From Paraflavitalea sp. CAU 1676 (lineage in GTDB: Bacteria; Bacteroidota; Bacteroidia; Chitinophagales; Chitinophagaceae), in contig NZ_JARHUJ010000001.1 of assembly GCF_029223285.1 (NCBI RefSeq), positions 558,001 to 622,000 of the forward strand: 64,000 bases of DNA, read 5' to 3'. The translations under genes and the position numbers were made by a program. Positions within the stretch are counted from its first letter, which is position 1. The number at the start of each line of letters is the position of its first letter. Positions 24,830 through 34,295 of this stretch are shown here, in pieces. A model generated the notes under the pieces. The model was not told where the DNA came from and ran no database searches. It worked only from the letters and a program-made list of their open reading frames with translations.

Positions 24830-25498
24830 ATGAACCCTCTTATTCGCACCCTGTGTGGCAGCAGGAGGTATTTTATTGCCTTTACCGTCTATTTGCTGCT
24901 CTCCTTTATTTTCTGGAGCCTTCACTCCAAAGCCGATGGTTTTATATTGATGAATGGAAAGCATTCTGCTGGCACGGAATTGTTTTTCTCTTGGTTCACT
25001 CACCTGGGCGATGGCCTGTTCACCTTGCTTTTATTTGTTTTATTGTTGCTGGCGCGGCAACTGTTGCAGGCGGTGCATTTGCTGCTTGCCTACGTCTATT
25101 CGGGTTTGTTGGTACAGCTGATCAAACATGTTACTCACATGCCGCGGCCCAAAGTGTTCCTCCATGCCAATCAATACGATCAGTTTATTGAGGGTATATC
25201 CCGTGGCGGCTGGTCGAGCTTTCCTTCGGGGCATACCACCACTGCTTTTGCTGTTGCGACCGTCCTTGCCCTTTATGCGAGCAATAAGTGGTGGCGTACA
25301 TTCTACCTGATGGCGGCAATCCTTGTAGGATATTCCCGCATCTATCTGGGGCATCATTTCCTCGAAGATGTGCTGGCCGGATCGATCATGGGTGTTTTTA
25401 TTGCTGCCTGTGTGGTGGCCTGGATGCCCGAATTGAAACTTTTTGGCCGCCGGGTTACCGGTCCGCTGTCTTCAACACCTGTTGTATACAATAATTAA
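24830..25498 (+). CDS. PAP2 family membrane phosphatase
   Basis: The 222-residue integral membrane protein contains all three phosphatase motifs of the PAP2 superfamily: KHVTHMPRP (KX6RP), FPSGHTT (PSGH) and SRIYLGHHFLED (SRX5HX3D). Five to six hydrophobic helices are visible. Family members remove phosphate from lipid phosphates such as undecaprenyl diphosphate or phosphatidic acid on the periplasmic side, or act on lipid A. It precedes a GT39-type transferase gene by 11 bp, so the two likely act on lipid-linked substrates together. An inverted repeat GGTTACA/TGTAACC (24789-24819) lies just upstream but has no parallel elsewhere. Confidence 0.9.
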   Translation: MNPLIRTLCGSRRYFIAFTVYLLLSFIFWSLHSKADGFILMNGKHSAGTELFFSWFTHLGDGLFTLLLFVLLLLARQLLQAVHLLLAYVYSGLLVQLIKHVTHMPRPKVFLHANQYDQFIEGISRGGWSSFPSGHTTTAFAVATVLALYASNKWWRTFYLMAAILVGYSRIYLGHHFLEDVLAGSIMGVFIAACVVAWMPELKLFGRRVTGPLSSTPVVYNN

Positions 25499-25509
25499 CT
25501 TTACCCTGC

Positions 25510-27069
25510 TTGAACTATCGAAACCGGGTCATATGGCTGATCATTGTGGCTTCGCTGGTGCGTATGATCGTGGCAGCTGTTACCGAACTGTCGAATGATG
25601 AGGTGTACTACTGGACCTACGCACAACATCTTCAATGGAATTATTTCGATCATCCTCCCCTGATCGCTGTGTTGATCAGGGTCTTTACCGGCAATCTGTT
25701 GGTACAGGAAGAATTCTTTGTACGCCTGGGAGCCATCGCCTGCGGAGCGGTGAATACCTGGCAAATGTATTTGCTGGGAAGGCAATTGAAGAATGAATAT
25801 GCTGGATGGCTGGCAGCCTGCTTGTTTACTGCTTCGGTATATGGTAGTATCCTGGGCGGTCTGATGATATTACCCGATGCACCTCAAATGGTTTTCTGGT
25901 TATGGGGGGTGTTGCTGCTGGTGAACATTTTCAATGAAGTTTCTGAAGGGGCTCGTTCCAATAAACGCTGGTTGTTGTTTGGCCTGGTGGCGGGCTTATG
26001 CATCATGAGCAAAGTGCACGGTGTTTTTTTGTGGGGAGGCGCCGGTTTGTATATAATGATCTACAGGCGGTCTTTGCTGAAGAATCCGTTTCTCTACCTG
26101 GCTTTATTGATCACTGTAGTATTGATCTCGCCTATCTACTGGTGGAATCGTGCGCATGACTTCATCACCCTCAATTATCATGGCAACCGGGTTGGCTTTT
26201 TCGGTGCGGTGCAATGGGATAGTTTTTTCAGACAACTGATCGGGGAGTTCCTCTATAATAATCCGGTCAATGTCGTATTGCAGTTCATGGCGCTCCATGC
26301 CATGCGAAAAATGCCTTTGTTGTCCACTACGGCCAATCAGCGAATACTGCTGATGCTAAGTTTGCCATTGGTGGCGGTTGTTTGGTTCATGGCTTTGTTC
26401 AAAGACACCTTGCCCCATTGGACAGGCCCTGCCTACTCAACGCTCATTCCCCTTGCAGCCGCTTACCTGGCGCAACGCCTGGAGCGTCGGCAATTGTTAC
26501 CCCTATTTCCGAAGGTGATGAGGTATTCACTGGCCCTGCCTGCCATCCTGTTGATTGTGCTGGTCACTTCGATCCAGTGGTTGCCGGTTGGCTTAGGTAG
26601 TAAAGATGATCAAAAGCTGGGTTCGGGCGACCTGCTGCTGGATATGAGTGGCTGGCATCAAATGGGCCGTGCATTCGACAGCTTGTATAAACGGGATGTT
26701 GCGCAAGGGATCATGAAGCCGGGCGCTTATCTCATCACTGATTATTGGTTTCCTGCTGCGCATGTGGATTACTATGTGGCGAGGCCGGCGAAAATGCCCT
26801 TGATCGCAGTAGGGTCCTATGCTAATATTCATCATTATGCCTGGTTGAATAGGCACAAGGCGCCATTACAACCGGGGCAGGATGCTTATTATATGGCGGT
26901 TTCCAACTACTATGATCCTCTATCTCCCTCCATTAAAAATACATTCCATAGCATTGAGCCACCCGTAATGATCGATCAATTGCGCGCGGGAAAGGTGGTG
27001 CGGCATTTTTATGTTGTCCGGCTACGGGGATACCAGGGAGGTATTCCTCATAGTGGGGTATTGCCTTGA
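25510..27069 (+). CDS. GT39/ArnT-like membrane glycosyltransferase
   Basis: The 519-residue protein has many hydrophobic segments. The N-terminal periplasmic loop ELSNDEVYYWTYAQHLQW followed by NYFDHPPLIAVL is the acidic-loop signature of the PMT/ArnT-type (GT39/GT83) transferases. These use lipid-linked sugars such as undecaprenyl-phosphate-sugar as donor and transfer the sugar to lipid A, glycolipids or proteins in the periplasm. It begins with TTG at 25510, 11 bp after the PAP2 gene, so the two form an operon. The acceptor cannot be read from sequence. Confidence 0.88.
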   Translation: MNYRNRVIWLIIVASLVRMIVAAVTELSNDEVYYWTYAQHLQWNYFDHPPLIAVLIRVFTGNLLVQEEFFVRLGAIACGAVNTWQMYLLGRQLKNEYAGWLAACLFTASVYGSILGGLMILPDAPQMVFWLWGVLLLVNIFNEVSEGARSNKRWLLFGLVAGLCIMSKVHGVFLWGGAGLYIMIYRRSLLKNPFLYLALLITVVLISPIYWWNRAHDFITLNYHGNRVGFFGAVQWDSFFRQLIGEFLYNNPVNVVLQFMALHAMRKMPLLSTTANQRILLMLSLPLVAVVWFMALFKDTLPHWTGPAYSTLIPLAAAYLAQRLERRQLLPLFPKVMRYSLALPAILLIVLVTSIQWLPVGLGSKDDQKLGSGDLLLDMSGWHQMGRAFDSLYKRDVAQGIMKPGAYLITDYWFPAAHVDYYVARPAKMPLIAVGSYANIHHYAWLNRHKAPLQPGQDAYYMAVSNYYDPLSPSIKNTFHSIEPPVMIDQLRAGKVVRHFYVVRLRGYQGGIPHSGVLP

Positions 27070-27145
27070 CCCGGGGCACTGCCTGGCATACCTTTTTACA
27101 CGAGCTAAGGGGCAGCATGCCGGCTAAAGTGTTGCCCGCCTGATT

Positions 27146-27934
27146 ATGAACCTCGACAAATTGTACGACAAAGCGATGGATTGGATCATCACCATGGGGC
27201 CCAGGATACTGGCTGCCTTGCTCGTATTACTGGTAGGACTGTGGATGATCCGGTTACTCAAAAGATGGACACGCACCCGCATCCAAAAACGGGCTATTTC
27301 CTCCACACTGGCTCCTTTTCTCCAAAGCCTGGTAATATCTCTGCTGTATGTATTGCTGGTATTGTTACTGATGCAGATTCTCGGTATTCAGATGACCTTG
27401 TTTGCTGCGATTATTGGCGGCGTTACCGTAGCGGCCGGCCTGGCCTTATCGGGCACCATGCAGAATTTTGCCAGCGGTATTTTGATCCTGCTGCTGAAGC
27501 CTTTCCGTATTGGTGATAATATCGTTACGCAAGGGCAGGAGGGCACTGTAACAGCCATTCAGATTTTTTATACGGTCATCACCACCTTCGATAACAAAAT
27601 AGTGATCGTGCCCAATAGCAAACTTTCGAATGAGATCATCATCAATACCAGCCGGGAGGGTAAGCGAAGAATGGATATTGAATTGAAGTTGAATTATGGG
27701 ATCGATATCGGGAAAGTGCGTTTTATTATTGAAGGTATCGTGCAGGACGATAAAGACATCCTGAACCAGCCGGAGCCACGGGTAGGGGTTTCGTCGCTCG
27801 ATTCCGACGGTTATAAGGTAATGGTCAATGCCTGGGTGAAGCCGCACGGCTTCCACGATGAACGAATGGGATTGCAGGAGAAAATAATTGACGGTATTAA
27901 GCGGGCGGGGATCAAGCTGCCGGGTATGGCTTAG
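27146..27934 (+). CDS. Small-conductance mechanosensitive channel (MscS family)
   Basis: The 262-residue inner-membrane channel protects against osmotic downshock. Three N-terminal hydrophobic segments (about 15-105) end in the pore-lining, Gly/Ala-rich helix VTVAAGLALSGTMQNFASGI. Then comes the conserved beta-domain start LLLKPFRIGDNIVTQGQEGT with VPNSKLSNEIIINTS, typical of MscS. The length is close to E. coli MscS (286). Its TAG stop overlaps the stop of the convergent histidine kinase gene by 4 bp (TTAG at 27931-27934). It is 76 bp behind the GT39 gene and may be a separate unit. Confidence 0.93.
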   Translation: MNLDKLYDKAMDWIITMGPRILAALLVLLVGLWMIRLLKRWTRTRIQKRAISSTLAPFLQSLVISLLYVLLVLLLMQILGIQMTLFAAIIGGVTVAAGLALSGTMQNFASGILILLLKPFRIGDNIVTQGQEGTVTAIQIFYTVITTFDNKIVIVPNSKLSNEIIINTSREGKRRMDIELKLNYGIDIGKVRFIIEGIVQDDKDILNQPEPRVGVSSLDSDGYKVMVNAWVKPHGFHDERMGLQEKIIDGIKRAGIKLPGMA

Positions 27935-28986
27935 GCATTGTCCCGCCTGGCTTCCAGCGAAAACCCAATAGTGGTGCCCACATCGGGTGTGCTGCGAGCG
28001 TGGATACTTTGACCATGTGCTTCGATAATGTGCTTGCAGATGGCCAGGCCCAATCCGGTGCCGCCCTTATCACGGCTGCGGGCCGTATCGGTGCGGTAGA
28101 AGCGTTCGAAGATGCGGTGCAGGTGCTCGGGTTCAATGCCGATGCCATCATCGCCTATTTCAACCAGCACATGGCTGTCGTCGGTTTTATAAACACTTGC
28201 GACTATAGTTCCATAGGGCCGTCCATACTTGGTAGCATTCTCAACGAGGTTGATCAATACCTGCTTGATCTTTTCCTTGTCAGCAAAAACGGTAATGGGT
28301 GCTTCGCAGCCTTTTTTGATCGTGGTCTTGATGTTCTTTTCCTGGATCTTGATCGACAGAGAATCATAGATCTCCCTGATCAGGTCCTGTATCACGAAGT
28401 TCTGCTTGTATAACAATTGCTCTCCGCTTTCGAGACGGGATATTTCATCCAGGTCATTGACGAGGTTTACCAAACGGTCGACATTCTTGGAAGTGTTTTC
28501 CAGGAACTTCTTGCGGATTACCTCTTCATCCATCGCGCCGCCGAGCAGGGTGTCTACATATCCCTGGATGGCGAATATGGGGGTCTTGATCTCGTGGGCC
28601 AGGTTTTGAAGAAACTCTTTGCGGTAGGCCTCATTCTTCTGAAGCATTTCTATTTCCTTGTTCCGGCGTTCACCCCAGGCTTCCACATCGGCCCTTACTT
28701 CATCGATACTTTTCTGAGGAAGTATGTATTTGAAATAGACCTCTTCTTTCTTGGTCGCCTTGGTTTGATAGATCAGCTTATAGATCAATTTGATCTTCCG
28801 GTAGATAAACTTCTCCAGGGTAAAAATGATCAACGCATAGCTTCCGGCAAATACCAGGGCAAACGAGCCCAGCCCCACCCGCCAGTCGAAGGTGAACAGG
28901 AAGATGCCGATGGCGATGGGTATCGATAAAATACCTGCTGTAAAAGCGGCCAGCTGCCGGGGAGAAAGGTTTTTGGTGGAGAACAT
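27931..28986 (-). CDS. Sensor histidine kinase, PhoR-like
   Basis: This 351-residue membrane kinase has two transmembrane helices at about 13-32 and 38-57 with almost no periplasmic loop, then a linker. The HisKA domain carries His131 in LAHEIKTP, and the C-terminal ATPase domain has VLINLVENATKYG (N box), IGDDGIGIEPEHLHRIFERF and GTGLGLAICKHI. It phosphorylates the response regulator encoded just upstream (46 bp gap). The short N-terminal sensor without a large input domain resembles PhoR-type kinases, which sense through partner transporters, so a role in phosphate signalling is plausible given the neighbourhood. That is inference; osmotic or envelope sensing is equally possible. Confidence 0.88.
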   Translation of the reverse strand: MFSTKNLSPRQLAAFTAGILSIPIAIGIFLFTFDWRVGLGSFALVFAGSYALIIFTLEKFIYRKIKLIYKLIYQTKATKKEEVYFKYILPQKSIDEVRADVEAWGERRNKEIEMLQKNEAYRKEFLQNLAHEIKTPIFAIQGYVDTLLGGAMDEEVIRKKFLENTSKNVDRLVNLVNDLDEISRLESGEQLLYKQNFVIQDLIREIYDSLSIKIQEKNIKTTIKKGCEAPITVFADKEKIKQVLINLVENATKYGRPYGTIVASVYKTDDSHVLVEIGDDGIGIEPEHLHRIFERFYRTDTARSRDKGGTGLGLAICKHIIEAHGQSIHARSTPDVGTTIGFSLEARRDNA

Positions 28987-29032
28987 GCCCCTTGCTTATC
29001 TACGTTTTGATGTGGTACGAATTTACGGGGAT

Positions 29033-29719
29033 TTATACGTCAAACTTATAACCTACCCCTTTTACTGTTGTAATGCAGTCGATGCCAAGCTTTTGACGCA
29101 CTTTACGAATGTGTACGTCGATGGTGCGGTCGCCTACGATCACATCGTTGCCCCACACCTGGTTCAGTATTTCGTTGCGGAGGAATACCCGGCCTGGCTT
29201 GGATGCCAGCAGATACAGTAATTCAAATTCCTTTTTGGCCAGTACGACGGATTTGCCATCGACTTTGGCTTCAAACTTAACAGGGTCGATTTCCAGGTTG
29301 TCGATACGTATCACTTTTTCGCCTTCCGGTTCTTTGGCGGCTGTACGGCGAAACAGTGCATTTACCCTGCTAACCAATATTTTAGGGCTAACGGGTTTGC
29401 TGATATAGTCGTCTGCTCCGGTTTCGAGGCCCTTTACATGGGAGCCTTCATCGCTCAGGGCAGTCAGGAACAATATGAGGGTATCCTTAAACGAAGGTTG
29501 CGACCGCAGTATCTCACACACTTCCACACCGTTCTTCTTGGGCATCATAATGTCCAGCACGATCAGGTCCGGGTTATTGGAACGGGCTTTTGTAAGGGCC
29601 TCGTCTCCGTCCTTGGCCGTCAGCACGTCATATCCTTCCTTTTGCAGGTTGTATTGTATGATTTCCAGGATGTCCGGCTCATCATCAGCGATCAGGATCT
29701 TCTTACCTTTAGAATCCAT
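29033..29719 (-). CDS. Response regulator, OmpR/PhoB family
   Basis: The 228-residue regulator has a receiver domain with acidic pocket Asp12-Asp13, phosphoacceptor Asp56 in LIVLDIMMP, the conserved Thr in FLTALSD and Lys in DDYISKPVSPK. A C-terminal winged helix follows, with RNEILNQVWGNDVIVGDRTIDVHIRKVR-like content and KGVGYKF. OmpR/PhoB regulators bind direct repeats with 10-11 bp spacing, which matches the arrays before the TonB receptor at 7224 and possibly the porin. The start at 29719 (MDSKGKKILIADDE) is chosen over an in-frame codon at 29740. It is co-transcribed with the kinase gene at 27931-28986. Whether it is PhoB itself cannot be settled by reading. Confidence 0.9.
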   Translation of the reverse strand: MDSKGKKILIADDEPDILEIIQYNLQKEGYDVLTAKDGDEALTKARSNNPDLIVLDIMMPKKNGVEVCEILRSQPSFKDTLILFLTALSDEGSHVKGLETGADDYISKPVSPKILVSRVNALFRRTAAKEPEGEKVIRIDNLEIDPVKFEAKVDGKSVVLAKKEFELLYLLASKPGRVFLRNEILNQVWGNDVIVGDRTIDVHIRKVRQKLGIDCITTVKGVGYKFDV

Positions 29720-29844
29720 GTTAACAATAAATTTACGCAAAGTTAATTTTCCAGCGCACGCGGCAAGGGGTGAACCAATTATGAAATTGTTAACTGATGT
29801 TATACCGCAGGCATTGATTTTCCGTTCTATACAACCAATTGGTA

Positions 29845-29852
29845 GTATTTTT
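29845..29852 (+). promoter_or_regulatory. -7 promoter box of the secreted 736-residue protein gene
   Basis: TATTTTTG matches TAnnTTTG and ends 35 bp before the ATG at 29888. It lies in the divergent region with the response regulator gene. Confidence 0.5.
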
Positions 29853-29887
29853 GCTCTTCTTATTGATGCAGATAGCTGGAATATCGT

Positions 29888-32098
29888 ATGAAACCATATT
29901 TACTTGCAAGCTCCCTTTTACTGTTGATTGCCCAGGCCGGACTGGCTCAAACGACCGCATATCCGTACAAGATTGCCATGCAACGGGTATTGTGGCACGA
30001 AAACATTGATAAACAACAGATAAAGCTGTTTGCCAGCATCAACAAATCAGTTCCCGACGAATCAGTTTCGCTCCAGATAACCGACGCCACCGGGCGCCAC
30101 GTAGATGAGTTACAGGAACAGATTGAAACTGACTCAATCCTGAGCAGCCAGTCAAAGATCAAGTATTTGCGAAATGTGGAATCCACGCTACAACAATTTT
30201 CCTATTGGCGCGGTCAGAAGGATTTCCCGGCTACCAGTGCACCGGCCCTGATCAAAGGCCTGGCGGAATGTATCGAACTTGACAGAAAGGGGCAAAGTAT
30301 AGAGCCGGTTATTGAAAGCAGTGATTATGGAGTGGCCAGAATGCTGGTGGACGGTCTTGCCTTTTCGAAAGACAATCCAGGTATGGCGAACTCGAGGGTA
30401 ATCCTCACCAGAAAATACCTGGGCCTGCATCCCGATGAAATTCTCCTGGAACTGCGGAAGCAGCCGAATCTCCCGTTTGCCGATAGTATACTAAAGGTGG
30501 CAGCCCATCGTGATGTGCGCAAATTTTACGACTATGCGCAGGCGAGGGGCCCGCTCAGCAATCGTATCGCGAGCCACCCGGATACCCTGGTGCGCACGAT
30601 AGGCCAGATGGCGGGCAGCCGCAACGGCCAGTTGTATTTTCCATTTCTCGATAACCTCATTCGCGGAAAGATCACGATCCGTGAAATTGATAGTGTAAAG
30701 GACAATGATTTCAGTTATTTCCGTTTGTTGGTGCGTACCCGTATCGAGTATGCCGGTCGCCTGTTGCCGCCGGTACGTGATACGGCTACCGAATTGAATG
30801 CATTGACGGAAATGATGGCCCGCAAGGCGCGTCAATTGTTTGTGCGGGAGATCAATGCCCTGCATGATGTGAATGACCTCAACGTCCGCTTCAGGTCGCT
30901 CGAAAGACTCACGCCGCAGGAGCTGTATTATGTGGCTGTGTTGAGCGAAGACGAGATCTATACGTCGAGTTATGTGAGCGGTGTTTATCCGCGGATCTTT
31001 CAACGGATGACCAACCCCCGGGGCGATAGTCTGCTGATGAGTGTAAATGGCGACTACTTCCGTAAGTTTATCAAGATGGCTGCCGGATACAATACCCTCA
31101 ATCATTTTCTGGGTACGATGGGTAAGGAAGAAGCGGAAACCTTGATGAAAGCTTTCGTGATCGGCCTGGAACGAAAAAAGAATGACCGCAACGATGACCT
31201 CGAAGATGCGGTGGATGTGGCCGACTCGTACAGCAGCATCATGGATAAGAATAAGGAGCTGGCTGGTTTTATTCTCAACGAGGTAAAGTGGAACTATGAC
31301 AAGAACGTTCAGGATAACAATAAGCGCGGCGTAGTGATCTATAAGTTGCTGAAGATACTTTTTGAATCAGCCGATACTGCGTCACGAAAGATGGACCTGT
31401 CTACGATGCTTGGCATCCCCTCCATTTATGCGCAGGATTACAAGTCGCTTACGGATGATAGCGGCCGCGTTGTGCAACAGGTATTCTTTTACGGCGATGA
31501 GGATAAAGATGGACAAAACTCCTTTGTGAATTTCATGGGCATGTTCCGTGGCAAGGCCGAGTGGAAAATCGATGACAAACCCGAGTGGGTTTCCATCCGG
31601 TCTACCCGCGGGAAGCCTGTGTACATATATGCCAATAAGCCATTATATAAACCTGAAGAAGACCTGGACGAGAAAGCACAGGTGAAACTGATCGAATACC
31701 TCGACAGTAAAAATCTTCGCCCAACAGTGGTCGTACACCGCGGACATAGTTATCACCTGCCCTATACGCTGAAGAAACTGGCACCCACAGCGCGAATCGT
31801 TGTGCTGGGCTCCTGCGGTGGCTATAATAACCTCAATGAGGTGTTGACGATCTGCCGGGATGCGCACATCATTTCCTCCAAGCAGGTGGGTACCAAAACT
31901 GTGAACGAACCGATCCTGGAAGCGATCAACGCTAACCTGGTAGCAGGCCGTAACATCGACTGGATCAACATGTGGAAAGAGCTGAGTGGCCGTTTCAGGA
32001 CGGGGCCTGCCAAAGAAAAATTCGATGATTATATTCCTCCCTACAAGAACCTCGGCGCCATCTTCATCAAGGCCTATCGCAATGCGATGGGTGAATAA
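29888..32098 (+). CDS. Secreted protein of unknown function with a possible His/Cys peptidase-like end
   Basis: The 736-residue protein has a signal peptide (LASSLLLLIAQAGLAQ) and no recognised domain over the first 580 residues, which look mostly helical and charged. The C-terminal part has VVVHRGHSYHLPYTL (His617, His620), then a helix, then the strand-like RIVVLGSCGGYNNL (Cys643). A His-Gly-type motif followed by a strand ending in Cys recalls clan CD peptidases (caspase, gingipain, CHAT), but the spacing of 23 residues between His620 and Cys643 is shorter than usual. It could be a degenerate or novel relative. It is divergent from the two-component pair and upstream of an ABC exporter (174 bp). 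Confidence 0.6.
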   Translation: MKPYLLASSLLLLIAQAGLAQTTAYPYKIAMQRVLWHENIDKQQIKLFASINKSVPDESVSLQITDATGRHVDELQEQIETDSILSSQSKIKYLRNVESTLQQFSYWRGQKDFPATSAPALIKGLAECIELDRKGQSIEPVIESSDYGVARMLVDGLAFSKDNPGMANSRVILTRKYLGLHPDEILLELRKQPNLPFADSILKVAAHRDVRKFYDYAQARGPLSNRIASHPDTLVRTIGQMAGSRNGQLYFPFLDNLIRGKITIREIDSVKDNDFSYFRLLVRTRIEYAGRLLPPVRDTATELNALTEMMARKARQLFVREINALHDVNDLNVRFRSLERLTPQELYYVAVLSEDEIYTSSYVSGVYPRIFQRMTNPRGDSLLMSVNGDYFRKFIKMAAGYNTLNHFLGTMGKEEAETLMKAFVIGLERKKNDRNDDLEDAVDVADSYSSIMDKNKELAGFILNEVKWNYDKNVQDNNKRGVVIYKLLKILFESADTASRKMDLSTMLGIPSIYAQDYKSLTDDSGRVVQQVFFYGDEDKDGQNSFVNFMGMFRGKAEWKIDDKPEWVSIRSTRGKPVYIYANKPLYKPEEDLDEKAQVKLIEYLDSKNLRPTVVVHRGHSYHLPYTLKKLAPTARIVVLGSCGGYNNLNEVLTICRDAHIISSKQVGTKTVNEPILEAINANLVAGRNIDWINMWKELSGRFRTGPAKEKFDDYIPPYKNLGAIFIKAYRNAMGE

Positions 32099-32252
32099 GG
32101 CTTCGTGGTAGGAAAGAAGGGTGCAGCCCTGAATATCTCTGTTATTCCAACTTTTCTGTTAACAGACTGTTACATCTACACCGATCGATGCATTGATCCC
32201 GCGTTTTGGCCGTAAAACCAGAAAGCCGGGGTCGGAAACACGAAACTGTCGT

Positions 32253-32260
32253 TATCTTTG
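32253..32260 (+). promoter_or_regulatory. -7 promoter box of the ABC exporter gene
   Basis: TATCTTTG matches TAnnTTTG and ends 12 bp before the ATG at 32273, so the 5' leader would be very short. Confidence 0.55.
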
Positions 32261-32272
32261 CCCGCTTCCATT

Positions 32273-34084
32273 ATGTCAGCAAAAGGTTCAGAGAAGAAAA
32301 TATTTGACTTCAGCTTGCTTCGCCGGGTGTTCCGGTTTGCGGCCCCGTACAAGAAGAAATTCTATATTTCTCTCGCACTGGCGATCCTGTTGGCAATTCT
32401 TTCTCCTATTCGCCCCTGGCTGATACAGGTTACTATCAATGACTGGGTGCCCAAAGGCGCAGCTGCGACGGTATTGGAAAAAACCGGCATCATCGAAGTG
32501 GTGATGTGGATCACGGTGATCCAGGTAGGGTTGTTGTTGCTGGAAGTCTTCTTTCGTTTCTATTTCTCTTTTCTTACTGCCTGGCTGGGACAAACCGTAG
32601 TGAAAGACCTTCGGGTAAAAGTGTACAGAAAAGTGCTTGGCCTCAATCTTTCACAGTTCGACACTACACCGATCGGTACGCTCACTACGCGGACCATCAA
32701 CGATATCGAGGCTATTAACGATATTTTTGCTGAAGGGCTTATTCCCATCATAGCCGATCTGTTGTCGATCATAGCCATTTTGGTGTTCATGTTCTGGGTC
32801 GACTGGCGGCTTACCCTTATCAGCCTGGCGCCTTTTCCTTTCCTGATCATTGCTACTTATTATTTCAAAGAGAGTGTGAACAAATCGTTCATCCGCGTAC
32901 GGAATGCCGTTGCCAGTTTAAATGCTTTTGTTCAGGAGCATATTACAGGTATGGGTATTGTGCAGGCATTTGCGGCGGAAGAAAGAGAGTTCAATAAGTT
33001 TAAGAGGATCAATAAGGAGCACCGCAATGCCAACATCAAAGCAATCTTTGCTTACTCGGTCTTCTTTCCGCTGGTGGAAATTGTACTGGCAGTAGGGACT
33101 GGTCTGATGGTTTGGTGGGCGGCTACACACGCTTTGAAGCTGGAGGGTGTAGAAGCGCAGAGCCTGGTAGGTAAAATGATCTCGTTCTATTTGTGTTTGA
33201 ACCTGCTGTTCCGCCCGCTGCGGGTAATTGCCGATAAATTCAATGTGTTGCAGATGGGCATGGTGGCCAGCGAGCGGGTTTTCAAAGTGCTGGACAACGA
33301 CGATTATATTAAAAGCGAAGGCAATTATGCTCCCACACAGGTGAAGGGTAAGATCGTTTTTGACCATGTATCTTTTGCCTATGTCGAAGACAGGTATGTG
33401 CTGAAGGATATTTCCTTTACTGCACTACCGGGCGAAACCATTGCGATCGTGGGGCACACCGGCAGTGGTAAAACGTCCATCATCAGTTTGCTCAACAGGT
33501 TGTACCATATCCAAAAGGGGACATTGACGATCGACGATGTAAAGATCGACGAGTACAAATTAGATGCTTTGCGTAAGAATATCGGTGTGGTGCTGCAGGA
33601 TGTGTTCCTGTTTTCCGGTTCGGTGCTGGATAATATCACCCTGCGGAACCCTGCCATCAGCCGGGAGCAGGTGATCGCTGCCGCTAAGATGATCGATATG
33701 CACGATTTTATCATGCAGTTGCCGGGGGGCTACGATTACAATGTGATGGAGCGGGGCAGTAGCCTGTCGCTCGGTCAAAGACAGTTGTTGTCGTTTATCC
33801 GGGCTTTGCTGTACAATCCGTCCATATTGATCCTGGACGAGGCAACCTCCTCGGTTGATACGGAAAGTGAGATATTAATACAAAATGCTATAGATAAATT
33901 GATCGCTGGCAGAACTTCTATCGTTATTGCCCACCGCCTTTCTACTATCCGCAAGGCCAGCAAGATCATCGTACTTGATAAAGGGGAGATCAAAGAGATC
34001 GGTAACCACGAGGAGCTGATGAAGAACCAGGGTTTCTACTACAAATTGCACCAGATGCAGTTTGAGAAACAAGGAGTTATGTAG
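32273..34084 (+). CDS. MsbA-like ABC transporter, fused permease and ATPase
   Basis: The 603-residue half-transporter, expected to dimerise, has six N-terminal membrane helices (about 20-320). The ATPase domain holds Walker A GHTGSGKTS, the signature LSLGQRQLL, Walker B ILILDEATSS and the switch His in IVIAHRLST. Resemblance is to MsbA-type lipid or peptide exporters of the inner membrane. The ATG at 32273 is preferred because a TTG reading from 32258 starts inside the -7 box region. It is the only gene between the unknown secreted protein and the ATP synthase genes, so no substrate is implied by context. Confidence 0.92.
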   Translation: MSAKGSEKKIFDFSLLRRVFRFAAPYKKKFYISLALAILLAILSPIRPWLIQVTINDWVPKGAAATVLEKTGIIEVVMWITVIQVGLLLLEVFFRFYFSFLTAWLGQTVVKDLRVKVYRKVLGLNLSQFDTTPIGTLTTRTINDIEAINDIFAEGLIPIIADLLSIIAILVFMFWVDWRLTLISLAPFPFLIIATYYFKESVNKSFIRVRNAVASLNAFVQEHITGMGIVQAFAAEEREFNKFKRINKEHRNANIKAIFAYSVFFPLVEIVLAVGTGLMVWWAATHALKLEGVEAQSLVGKMISFYLCLNLLFRPLRVIADKFNVLQMGMVASERVFKVLDNDDYIKSEGNYAPTQVKGKIVFDHVSFAYVEDRYVLKDISFTALPGETIAIVGHTGSGKTSIISLLNRLYHIQKGTLTIDDVKIDEYKLDALRKNIGVVLQDVFLFSGSVLDNITLRNPAISREQVIAAAKMIDMHDFIMQLPGGYDYNVMERGSSLSLGQRQLLSFIRALLYNPSILILDEATSSVDTESEILIQNAIDKLIAGRTSIVIAHRLSTIRKASKIIVLDKGEIKEIGNHEELMKNQGFYYKLHQMQFEKQGVM

Positions 34085-34267
34085 GTTTTGGCTTCACCTG
34101 GTAGACTTTAAAAAGCGGAAGATCGACCCAAAGACAAGCTTTATGTCGAAGTATTTGAAATGATCAAACATATGCGCAAGAAATAGGGTAGCCGCCTATC
34201 CCCATTCCCATTTCGGGCAATTCTTCAAAATACTTCTTTACGGCGATGGATTTTGACACCCCATGCT

Positions 34268-34275
34268 TATCTTTG
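34268..34275 (+). promoter_or_regulatory. -7 promoter box of the ATP synthase operon
   Basis: TATCTTTG is a full TAnnTTTG match and ends 20 bp before the atpB ATG at 34296. Confidence 0.6.
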
Positions 34276-34295
34276 CGCCAAATTTCAGGAACAGT

